The notes under the pieces are model-generated. The model made no database searches. It was not told the DNA's origin and saw nothing but the letters and a program-made list of their open reading frames with translations. Positions 1 through 10,440 of a stretch of DNA of 64,000 bases are shown here, in pieces. Position numbers and translations under genes: made by a program. The stretch's first letter is position 1. Every line of letters begins with the position of its first letter. The stretch is from Typha latifolia (lineage: Eukaryota > Streptophyta > Magnoliopsida > Poales > Typhaceae): positions 1,736,001 to 1,800,000 of the forward strand of contig CM034103.1 of assembly GCA_019914945.1 (NCBI GenBank), in the 5' to 3' direction.

Positions 1-63
1 GCCAAGCCGCAGGATTCCTGCGACAAAGAGCCTAAAATGGATGCTGACAAAGATATGGAGTGA
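1..63 (+). CDS. 3' end of an unidentified protein gene (partial)
   Basis: Frame 1 is open from the first base and ends at TGA 61-63, giving the last 20 residues of a protein that starts outside the window. The tail is rich in Asp, Lys and Met (it ends in DADKDME) and holds one Cys. That is too short and too low in complexity to name a family. What follows looks like a 3' untranslated region, with a CTTTC-rich pyrimidine stretch at about 165-212. That this is a real terminal exon is inferred from its compositional contrast with the AT-rich DNA downstream. Another frame or a non-coding origin cannot be excluded. Confidence 0.45.
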   Translation, partial: AKPQDSCDKEPKMDADKDME

Positions 64-1298
64 AGAAACAGTATAAATAGTTGCTCTGAGAAAGAACTTG
101 CTTCTGTTTTCTGAATGCTCAAGTGTGGAACTTATTTGCGACTCTTGTAGTCATGACCATAATGCTTTCCTTTCCTTTGCTTTGCTTTCCTTTCCTTTCC
201 TTTTCTTTTATGGTTAAGAAGAACTTGTTGACATTTGTTGGATCTTAGTTGTTCTTGCATGTTTGATTTTAATCTGCTTTTGGTTTTCTTTAGAGTTTGA
301 ATTAACTGATAGCTTCCTCATGTGGCTGAGAAAAAGATTTGCGAATGCCCACTAAATTCACTTGCTCGGCAAAAGCTAGGATTCATTGGATTTCAAGTAG
401 TATGTCCATTAAGCTCTAATTCTTCTCTATTCTTTTGCTTTTCCTTGTTACATAATCTTATATAGAATTAGGAACATTATTATGTGGTAATAAAGGGGTG
501 TGGTATTTCTTTTATATATATATCTTGATCTTTCAATTTGTATTCATATTTGGATAACTTATATTAATATGACTAAATTTTTTTTTTTGTATATTTTCTT
601 AATGTGTATCTCTAATCAACTTTTTATGTATATTTACTGATTGTTATAAATTTTAGTACTATCCGAATTATTATGGTTCAGAAAATAAATCTAAATATAT
701 TAGATAATTAATTTGTTGAAATAGATTACATCTCAAAACTTAATAAAACAAGATGCCTGTTTTGACCAAATAAGCTGTCATGTCATAAGTTAACATTAAA
801 AAAATGCTAAACTGTTGAGTAAAAAAACAATGAACAATTTAGGATTTAATTATTACAGAAAGAATAATAGTACTCAATCTATATGTTAAACATTTTATTT
901 TAACTGACTGCTTTATATGTGACTCGATTAATTGCTCCATATTTTACTGTTTATAAATATGTTGAAATGTTTATTAATTTTTTGGGGGACTTATAACATG
1001 GTAGCAGAGTTGACCAAAATAGATTTTCTTCGTTAATAATTTTGGTGCGTAGACCGACCAGAATGACACATAATTATGTAAGGAGGCTCATTTTATTCTT
1101 CCTAATTTAAGCAGTGAGGCATATAGCCGGTAAATATTATCTATAAGGATGGGGTCAACAATATGCCCAATTAATACATCAAAACCAACTCCAATATGAG
1201 AAAGAAGGTTAACAACCAATTTCTCATCATTCCTTCCTCCTCACCCTCAAACATATATCAAGAGCATGAAATTTTAATTTTATCTAATATAAACATCA
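64..1298. other. AT-rich intergenic stretch with a retroelement-like primer-site remnant
   Basis: Probably begins with the 3' untranslated region of the gene ending at 63, including a CTTTC-rich run at about 165-212. The rest is AT-rich with no credible coding frame. At about 996-1010 there is TGGTAGCAGAG, one base away from the TGGTATCAGAG core that matches the 3' end of initiator tRNA-Met and serves as primer-binding site in many plant LTR elements. No LTRs or gag-pol reading frame flank it, so it is at best a relic. Confidence 0.4.
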
Positions 1299-1386
1299 GG
1301 GGTGGTGGCGCAGTTGGCTAGCGCGTAGGTCTCATAGCTTGGTTTGAGTTATCCTGAGGTCGAGAGTTCGAGCCTCTCTCACCCCA
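1299..1386 (+). tRNA. tRNA-Met (CAT), elongator type, with intron
   Basis: A complete cloverleaf can be drawn. Acceptor stem GGGGTGG pairs with TCACCCC (one G-T pair), followed by discriminator A at 1386. The D arm contains GCGCAGTTGGCTAGCGC. The T arm is GAGAG-TTCGAGC-CTCTC. The anticodon CAT is at 1333-1335. The halves are joined only if 1337-1350 (14 nt) is removed directly after position 37, the standard place for a nuclear tRNA intron. Among plant nuclear tRNAs, introns are well known in elongator tRNA-Met and tRNA-Tyr, which supports elongator rather than initiator identity. A T run follows at 1394-1400. Confidence 0.95.
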
Positions 1387-1393
1387 AATCTTC

Positions 1394-1400
1394 TTTTTTT
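1394..1400 (+). terminator. Pol III terminator of tRNA-Met
   Basis: A run of seven T residues begins eight bases after the discriminator base of the tRNA-Met gene. This is the usual RNA polymerase III stop signal. Confidence 0.75.
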
Positions 1401-1668
1401 CTTCTTCTGCACATATCAATGATGAAGATGTTTAATGAGGAATAGAGAGACCAAACAAAGATAAGGAATTTGCATCCCTAATCAATCAGTAATCTGTGGT
1501 TAAACATTGAAATGTAAAAGATATATACACATTAGGATGGAGAGTTTTCCATTCTAATACCACAATTTATCAAAGCCATTGTCAGAAAATATCATTGCTC
1601 CTAATAAATTTCTGTAGCAGATGGGAAGATGATGAACATTTCCAATGAAGATTCTAAGATCCATGATT

Positions 1669-3337
1669 TCATGCTCCTTGTTTCTTGCATATAAGCGCAG
1701 GAGTTACCTTCAAAATCCCAATTAAGAATAGTGTAGCAATTGCTTGGAAATCAGAGGCGCCAGCCATTAACCTTACTTCAGAAAGTGCAATCCCTGCCTG
1801 CATGATCATTGCAAAAAAAAAGAGGACATGTATAAGTTATATGATCAAGGAGTGCTAACTGTGTCAATGGTTAAAGGAAAGGATTCGATACCCTGAAGGT
1901 TAAGCATGCAGCAGCTGGAATGAGCCAAATGGAGGTTGCCAAGAAGAAGATTTGGTAGGGCACATCAACTATTGGTGAAGCAAAGTTGATGAATATGTTT
2001 GGCAATGTAGGAGTAACTCTAAGGAAAAGCATGTAGCTCAACAACTTTGCTCATTTTTTAAGCCACCTGAAAGAAAGCAAGATTAGTTACAGAATTTGCA
2101 AAGACAGCAGTGGTAGATGCATATGGAATTTGAGGCGCAGCGATGCTCCTCAAAATTATAATCGGCGCATCTGAGTAACAAACACACATAGTTCTCTAAT
2201 TAAGCTTGTAATCCAAGCAGTTTATAGACATACTTGCCAACATGCTCAATGAGATAAAGGATGACAAGCTCTTGATGCAGAGGAATCCTCAAACAATTAT
2301 CCAAGTCAAGATTATTTATGAATAACAACGATTAACTCTACCACAACATACAATTGCCATGAAAACAATAAAGGGCTGCATATTTAGCTATTCTTGGAAG
2401 TAAAAATTGAGTTTATTTGGCCACAGTGAAGAAAGAAGGGGTTTGACAGGAAAAAAACATGATGACAAACTGGCAGTCGCAGCAAACACCACCAAAGCTA
2501 AAAGGCACAAGAATACAGTCCCGGGGATCGTGGAAGTTTGCATAAAGATGTAGACTGCACAATAACACAGCAGGACCTGCATAGTGTAGTCATTCGTGTA
2601 GCTCTCAAGATGATCCCTGGATGAAGGTCACTCAATCAGCGTGAGAATTAGGAATCATCATCAGCAAAGAATAGTGCTAGCTTCAGGTGATCTGAAACTA
2701 TTTACAGTCATGAGAATGTTGGTTACTGAGCTACTAGTTGATCAAAATACATCTCACTCATTGTGATTTCTTATTGTAAATTTGTTAATCCCTCACTCCA
2801 AGATGTTGAATTCATGGAGCAATTAATATGCCAAGATTGAGGATAAGCAATACAATGGTCATTATCACTGTATTCCAACTTGAATTCAGATTCTTCTTTT
2901 GTAGGGCATTACTATGATATGTTATCCTCTTAATCCAATGGAGATGGTGATGGATAAGCACAGAGAGAGATCAATTAATAGCACCAAGATGATGACCAAG
3001 ATAAGTATTAATTTTATATTGCTTTGGGTGCAGTTACTGTTTCATCCCCCATTCCTCTTCTAGATTGAAACCCAAGTAAGAAGATTCAGGTCCAAACCCA
3101 ACACTAACGCGATCAAATCAGCAATCTTTTTGAGACATGAGAAGAGAAACCCATCTCGTACCTTAGGGTTTGGACTTTGGACCTCCTCGAGGGTGCGAGG
3201 AAGCTTAAAAGAAAGCTATAATCAGATGCCGGCATTGAGAGGTAGACGCCGCCGAGTCCCAGAACGATGCCGGCCGCGACGGCCAACGCCACAACCACCT
3301 CCTTCCTCGAGAATGTCGACCTTCTCATCTCCTCCAT
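1669..3337 (-). pseudogene. Pseudogene of a VTT-domain (SNARE-associated Golgi/TVP38 family) membrane protein
   Basis: Exon-like blocks in order: 3337-3162 (start MEEMRRSTFSRKE, one membrane segment, then the family stretch MPASDYSF), 2616-about 2388 (YTNDYTMQVLLCYCAVYIFM, IPGTVF, ALVVFAATA, KPLLSSLWP), about 2062-1890 (YMLFLRVTPTLPN, FASPIVDVPYQIFFLAT) and 1793-1669 (AGIALSEV, ATLFLIG, stop). Matching order and motifs identify the plant TVP38/VTT family of endomembrane proteins. Damage: two indels in exon 1; about 11 codons of the conserved LAGALFG region missing and a further short gap before KPLL; TAG at 2388-2390 where the family has CAG, with the following GT donor changed to CT; an extra T and a TGA after the third acceptor. 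Several independent lesions make this a pseudogene, not one sequencing error. A site II-like TGGGCC remains at 3495-3500. Confidence 0.8.
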
Positions 3338-6300
3338 CTCCTCTCTCTCCTCGTCTTGGGTAGTATTTGGGTACTTGGGTGATGAGAAAGGACGAGGAAA
3401 AAAAACGAGGAGAAGGGAGAGTCGTGTTAAGGAAGATTCTGGTGATCCGCAGGAGCAACAGAATCGGGTTCGCGAATAAATAGACATACGGGTGTGGGCC
3501 AAACTAAAATATACCAAATAGAACACCCAAAATAATACCCTCTCAGAACAACATTTTCTCCGTTTTCTAGTATTTTCTTTTATATATACACCTCCAAACT
3601 TTCTTATTTACGTGTATATCCTTTAAAATTATTATTTTTTTAAAAATTATTCCTTAGCTTGTCGGAAAGATAAAGACAATTACACTTCCAAAGCATCTAA
3701 TATAGTAGGTTAGATAACTATAATAACTCTTCTATTAATTGAGCCGCAAATGATCTAACACTCTTAAGTTGTTGTACCGTAGAAATTATCGCGTTGCTAA
3801 TCTAGTTCTCCAAACCAACACATCGCTAAACTATCGAGTTGAGCAGCTTGCAACAAAAATATTTTTTCAATAAAGGATCTGATTAAAATTGATTCCGCAA
3901 TAACTTTTGTATGACTGTGTGGTGGATTAATTTTCAAATAGTATCATAATATACTACACACATAAATGCAAATATAAGATAATTTTTATATTTTTTAGAG
4001 GGGTTAATTATACCGGTTGACACGCAGATCCCCTTATATATTCTCGATCACCACTTAAAAGATGTTAGGAAAAAAAAAAAATCAAATAACCACTCAATTC
4101 TCAACTTCTTTTTTTTTTCTCTTTCTTTCTTTTAAAATAAAAATAAATTTATTTCTAAGAAAATCTAAAATTAATCAAATGACAATCATGTGATATAAAA
4201 TCTAATGAAAGGCATAACTATCCCTCTCTATATATAGGCGGATTTGGGCTTGCCCAATAATCCTTTGGGCCTAACCCCTAGTAGTTAGCCGAGCAACTCT
4301 AGATCTCATACACCTTCTCTTTCTCTCTCTATCAAGCACAACAAGTGATTCACATTTATTCTCGTTTTTTAAATTACAAGACAAATTTGAATAGCTTTCA
4401 GTTGATGGAACCATGAATGTCTCTATGTGAACAAAAATTCAAACTTTACACACCAAACTAAGTTCAATTCAACCATCTATATTCTTGCTATATATACAAC
4501 TTGAGCAAAAACTAAACTTTTTTGGAGCATCTTGATCTTGCACTTAAATCCAAGGAGAGAAGTGAAAAATGCATGAACCTTTAATAATCAATTAGTGGAA
4601 TAATGCTCAGTTGCAGGATCCATCCATTTGACCATCTTGAAGCAAGTTTCATCTTGTACATTATCATCCATTTTATTAATTAGTCTACTTTGTTCATCAT
4701 GGGTCATATTTTAATTATATAAATATAAGATTTATAGCATGTGCTCTATGACCATGAAGGGATCCTAAATAACTCGTTATATATATATATATATTATACA
4801 CACACATATATGTACGTAACTCAACTTGTAAGACAGATAGCAAAGTTGTCTTTCAACTAAAAGTAATTTCAAGACACCGCAGCCGACCTTTTTATCCAAA
4901 TCAAACTTCATGTGTATATATAGTGTAAGTAGTCTGCAAGAAAGCTCACAATTAAGATCAAGATAGAGACAATAGCTAGTGTCAATTATCCGATCCTAAG
5001 CAGTTATATCTGTAATCCAATCTGGAGACAAATTTGAGTTTTATCTATATAAAAGTATTATATAGACCTGAACACTAAAAGACTGATAGCAAAGCTGTCT
5101 TTTCAACTACAGATGGGTCAGAACGACGAACATTTCAAGACTCCATTAATTGCAATCAGCCCAATTTAGTCCATCGCATGTGTACCGTGGTAGTAGTCCA
5201 CAAGCAACTTAGTAATTAAATTTGACTTCTATATAGACTTCATTATGAGGATTTATTCGAAAAATAAAGTATCGAGAACATAAGATTTATGTAATAAAAT
5301 CCTCCTCTTGTATAGTTTATTTTGCAAAATTCTCAGAATCATTACATATTTTTTTCAGAAACTTAGTCATCTCCCTGAGCACATGGATAGACTATTTCCA
5401 TGAGATTTTATACACCACGAGATCAATAAGTTAAGTATATTTCAGACGTATCACTTGTTGCTGATGAACTCATCGGAATCTTTAAAATTAAAAAGCCAAG
5501 ATATAAACTAAAATCTTACTGTTATGTATGGTTGGATTAACGGAGGACCAAAAAGGGGAGAGGAGAGATGGGTTTCACTTAGATTGCTAGAATGTAAGAG
5601 ATGGTAAAAAGATGATTCTTTTTTTTTTAATTTTCAATCAGAAATCGGACGAGGGATATTGTTGAATTTTAAAACGAAAAGAAGTTTATGGATAATATGT
5701 GATAATACGCTAGCTATAGTTCAGAAGTTGTAAGTATAATTGAGCCTAATTTTAAAGAAAGTACTTCTTAATCGCCAAATAGCATTTCCTTTATAACACC
5801 CAAATAATGCAATCATATGAAGCTTTTGGTTGGAAGACGCCATTTTTTTTTTGGTAAGGTTAGGTAGTTGGTTGTTTCATATAGGTCCGTAGTTTACCTA
5901 CTAAATGGCGTGCTCATGCAGCGAAGTAGCAGTCATACATATATATTCTTCTATCAAGAGAACAGTGATGGTGTGAGGAGGAGAAGTCTAATTCGAGTTA
6001 CTAAGGAATCAAGTGTCAAATCCCTGAGGTAATTAATCAGTAATTAAATGATAAATCTTAGTCATCTCTTTCACTTTAATCTCAACTGCAACATATCCTT
6101 ATGGATTAATATAAAAGGTTGAGTGCACAACCTATATATCTCTCATCTTTGAAGGTATCTTGGTAAGTTGTTGAAACCTGATTGGCTTTCAGGTATTTGA
6201 TTTCCATGCCTTGAAATGATAAAAAAAAAAAAAAAAGAGAAGGGAAGAGAGAGGTTTGAATGATTAACAAATAACATTGTAATTGGTTGAAATTAATGTT

Positions 6301-7939
6301 AATATTATCAATTAAACTTGTAATATTTGCTTTTATATATGGTAAAAAGAAATATTATATATGTATTTGCTTTTAAGACATGCAGGAGTGCAAGATGTGC
6401 GCAGGATGATAACCTATTTGCAAATGAGGACAAAAACGTCGGTGTAAATGCATGCAAATGTACGATAAAGAAAGCGAGAGTGAGGTAAAAAGAGAGTAGA
6501 CAGATGGGTATTAGGGTTTATCAACAATCAATAACTTGTAGCTTAAGGAGAAGGAAGCCACCTAATGACTATCTAACTGTATGACTTCTCTCTCTAGTTA
6601 GGAAGTAGCTCAAATGATTAAATTAATAAAAGTAAGAGTCCATGATAAATTATTATATTTCCACCATTTATCTAATATTGTTTCCCCTCATCAAAACACC
6701 ACTATTCTGCAAACAAAAGACAACCCAAGCACATTGGAGACCTAGAAAAGTTTTCATAACTATACCCTTTACAAGTGATTGGATGCCATGCAGGCATGTC
6801 ATTCTTGCAAAGTCAAACAAAATAAAATGAATGCTTCTAGCATAAATAAAAGGGTCTCGCTCAATCCTTGTTACTATTTCCACAAGCTAACTAGCTCCAA
6901 CTCCAACTAACTGATTTTAAAATAATATACCGTTTATTATCAAATAGGATTCTCATTTACCGAATCCTACTCTTCTCTTTGGTGATGTGACACTGGTCAT
7001 TCCAATCAAGCAAGTAACCTTGATATTTAACTACTAATCAATTAATTAGAAATAACAAATTGAATAGCATTAGTTTCACTTGTGCATGCTTAATTATATA
7101 ATATTTACCTCTAATTACTCTGCCTTCATCCGATGGCTGAAATTATATAATATTTTATAAATTTGATTGAAAGTGCGCGGCGATTAGTCCTTCACTTTTT
7201 AAGGATAGATTAAATTTCTAAATTAATTTTGTCTATTAGATGAAATCAAAATAAAACAATTTCATTCCATAAGCTAGCGAACTTCCCATAAGATCTGTGA
7301 TTTTAAGGCATATCGTAAATTAATTAACCAGTTACTCATGTAATATAAATCCAGGGATAGAATCTTATTTCAACAATTCACTGATTTGTATCAAATCATT
7401 GCTCTTTAATTTCTTATACATTCAATTTCTTCAAAACCTATTCTCCTATTCTTCAGTAAATAGTTCTTGTAGCCAGTGTAATTTTTTTGTGAAAGAAAGA
7501 TTAAACAAAATGATTATTATACACTCTTTTCCCAAGAAGACGAGTATTTTTTTTTTTTATATATGAAAGGGACCAAAAATAATTTATTCCACGTGAAGCT
7601 CATTATACAAATTTCCTTTAAAAAAAAAAGAAATTAGAAAGAGACGTAATATTACATCGTGTACGTGTCTCTTTTTTTCCTTCAGTTTTTTGTTTGTACA
7701 ATATTCCTTATGTTCACAACTACTAACAACTAACTTTGAAATCTTGATTGTGTAATCCGTGAAACGAATTTGCTTCTGCTTTCTGTAGAAGAAATCTCCC
7801 CCTTCTTCTCTTCATGGTGCATTAATACTCCATGATATTTGCCTGCAATTATTATTTCAAGAATTATTTTCTATAACCAATTCTAAACTTATTTATGCAA
7901 ATATGAATAAATAAATTTTTTTTTATAAAAAAAAGTGGC
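3338..7939. other. Gene-free AT-rich stretch (4.6 kb) with diverged duplications
   Basis: No reading frame here is convincing. Visible structure: a TA-type run near 4780-4800; a diverged duplication of a roughly 125-140 bp unit (4832-4956 and 5081-5220); a short segment at about 4225-4275 with a TATATATA run followed by TGGGCT/TGGGCC motifs and a pyrimidine-rich tract, which looks like a promoter or retroelement remnant; and A or T homopolymers. The part just below 7940 presumably holds the 3' untranslated region of the MYB gene. Confidence 0.5.
4832..5220 (+). repeat. Diverged tandem duplication, two copies
   Basis: Copy A (4832-4956) and copy B (5081-5220) share, in the same order, GATAGCAAAG(T/C)TGTCTTT, CAACTA, ATTTCAAGAC, CATGTGTA, TAGTAGTC or AAGTAGTC, GCAAG/AAGCAA and AATTAA. 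Order and spacing are kept, but many bases differ and small insertions are present. This fits an old local duplication. Confidence 0.6.
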
Positions 7940-9072
7940 TTACTCTAGTATATCTTTCCATCCAAAATCAGGGTTTAGATCATGATCAAGAAGGAATCCT
8001 TCCAATCCATCAAACGGCGTCGAATTCTGCGAGCTCAAAGATGGCTCGCTCGAGTTGATCAACTCTCCTTGGTTGTTCTCCGGAGAGGCTGGCACCAAAG
8101 ATGGTGCAGAATTTGAAGTCTGCAATTCGAAAAAACTGCTACTTAAGCTCGAACAATCGACGTTCGTCACCACTTCGCCGGCGTCGGAGCAGCAATCCTG
8201 GAAGTTGCTAAACGGCTGCGAGTATCCAGAATTATTATTATTCAATATGCTCGCCTCCGCCTCCGCCGACGCCGACGCTATCGGAGTTTGAAGACCTAAA
8301 GATCCATTAACAAGTCCTTCATACTGCCTATTTAGCTGCATGAGATCATCATTTGGTCTCAAGTTTCTTAGCGATGCTGAGCTCATGAGAGACACCAAGT
8401 CCATGTTTGGAGTAGTTGAAGTGTTAGTTAGGACTTGGAGTAAGCTTTGCACCAACTGCAGCTTCGCCAAATGAGCAGCATCGGCCTGCAGCTTGAGAGC
8501 ATTATCCCAGTTTCTTGTGGAGATCCCGAGGTTCGCCGCCGCAAGCAAGCTCGGAAGGTTCGCCAATACATTCAGGTCGGTCCGCCGCCGGTGCGTCACC
8601 GGGTCGATTCCCATGTTCAGGAGCTTCTTCCTCAGATGGGTGTTCCAGTAGTTCTTGATCTCGTTATCGGTTCTTCCCGGCAACCGCGTCGCGATCGAAG
8701 ACCATCTATAATTTTTAATCCAATTTAGAGCAAATTAGTAACGAGATAATAATGGCCATGTTTGTTGGATAGATAGATAGACATATAGACAGCAGCTAGT
8801 TTTACTTACTTGTTCCCGAGAGCGGAGTGGAGGTGAATGATGAGCTTCTCTTCCTCCTCGGTAAACTTCCCCCGCTTGATGTCGGGCCGGAGGTAGTTCG
8901 TCCACCGGAGCCTGCAGCTCTTGCCGCAGCGGTTGAGCCCGGCCAGCTTCGGCAGCCGCCGCCAGCTGCCGTTGCCGTGCTCCCGGATGTAGTCGACGAG
9001 TAACTTGTCTTCCTCCGGCGTCCACGGCCCCTTCTTCAGCCCGATCTCGTCGCAGCACGGAGCTCTCCCCAT
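7940..9072 (-). CDS. MYB: R2R3-MYB transcription factor
   Basis: Exons 9072-8810 and 8705-7940 join in frame (donor GTAAGT, acceptor TATAG) to 342 residues. R2 spans about residues 13-63 with Trp17, Trp37 and Trp57. R3 spans about 66-114 with Phe70, Trp89 and Trp108, the standard helix-turn-helix residues for binding MYB core DNA in the nucleus. The linker LRPDIKRG and the stretch [19 protein letters not shown] after R3 are typical of the plant R2R3 group that includes MYB41/53/92/93/102-type suberin and stress regulators; the exact subgroup is not certain. The C-terminal half is Ser/Asn-rich and ends in an acidic patch (GWKDILE) that could activate transcription. The first exon is 263 nt, the size expected if the usual first two exons (about 133 and 130 nt) are fused, so intron 1 appears to be lost. 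Confidence 0.95.
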
Positions 9073-9301
9073 CGATCTCTCTATCTACAAGAACATAACA
9101 ACAAGTTTATACAACGCATAAATTCATACACGTACTTAGAGGTTCATTAATTTATCTCAGTTGGGGGTGCAACGAACCTTAGTACGTAAGAGTACTAATG
9201 TGGAGTAGTGTTGCTATGAGAAATGTTGAGGGGGAGAGATGTAGGAAATGGAGTGAAGGAAGGAGGGGAGTTAAGTTGGCAGGAGTTGCATCCCAGAATG
9301 G

Positions 9302-9308
9302 GTTTTAT
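9302..9308 (-). promoter_or_regulatory. Candidate TATA box of the MYB gene
   Basis: On the minus strand this reads TATAAAA, about 230 nt upstream of the MYB start codon, which would leave a leader of roughly 200 nt. Placement is by motif only. Confidence 0.45.
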
Positions 9309-10404
9309 AAGGCTTCAGGTTGAGAATACAAAGAATAAAATTAATTAGTTAAAGGAAGCATCGTTGCCCAAGGAAACGTGTAGTAGTTCCCCATGACCAA
9401 AGTCTATTTTAGTTTTTAGTTTTTAGTTTTTATTTTTTATTTTTATTTTCTTTTAAGTACTGACTTGCTATTATTTTTACAACTTCGAAGATGCCCATAA
9501 AAGGGCTTTTCGAGAAGAGCACGGATTTCTATATAAATTAAAGCCACGTGCCAAATTTGGCTTCCATGCAAATTCAGGTCGGCGATGCCAAATATCCGAG
9601 CTAGTTTCCTATGTCTCTTTAACTAATAGGGATATAAGAGTAATATTAGAATAGGTATTCTTATAATAAATTTTAATGTGATATAAAATGAAGAAAAAAA
9701 TTGCAATTCTAAAATATAATTTATATTATTTAATTGCTATTCTAAAATAAGTGAGACTTAAAAGTATCTTCCCCTAGTAGAAGAGATGAGGGGTATTTGA
9801 GTAACTTTCCAGACTGTTGGGAGAGGTAACATGCACTGCGTACGCCATCACCTACGTAATCCAAGTCGTAGGAGTTTCGTAGAACGTGGATCCTTGCACT
9901 TTTGCTCCAAAAAGACCTCTGTCCGACAGACTTTCGTCTTTCTTTTGCAATTTATGTTTGGGAAAAAGGGAGCAAATATGCAAATAAAAGAAACGTCGAG
10001 CCACGTACCCATGATGGAAGAAATTCCTACGACACCTCTTCCATACAATCTCCTCCCCCGGGAAACGGGTAGACGAGGATTTGGTGTGGGTTGCCAAGTG
10101 GCAAGGAGCTAGAATACCCAACAGGAAGCAAGGAATCAACTACCCTGAGCTCTTTTATTTTTATTTATTTTTTATTTTTTATTTCCCTCCCCCCAGTTAT
10201 TAATTTTAAAAACATTTTAATTAATTAAAAAAAGCTACTGTATCTAGCACACGTCACTGGTATCTAGGGTAGGATCACAGGGGGCCCCACCCCTCTTTCC
10301 TAGTTCCAATTGGGCCAACTGGGTCTAATTGTCTTGTTTAGAGAAAGTACAAGTTGAAGGATTGGATTAGAGGAGACCATTCAAAAGAGGAGGCATTTCA
10401 TGAC

Positions 10405-10440
<36 letters not shown>

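Noticed and set aside
3113..3526. A 137-codon frame including upstream residues before MEEMRR
   Set aside because: The added N-terminal part is untranslated leader; the family start is near 3337 and the gene is broken downstream in any case.
8735..9058. 107-codon minus-strand frame overlapping MYB exon 1
   Set aside because: Different frame of the same exon; the R2R3 residues are only present in the other frame.
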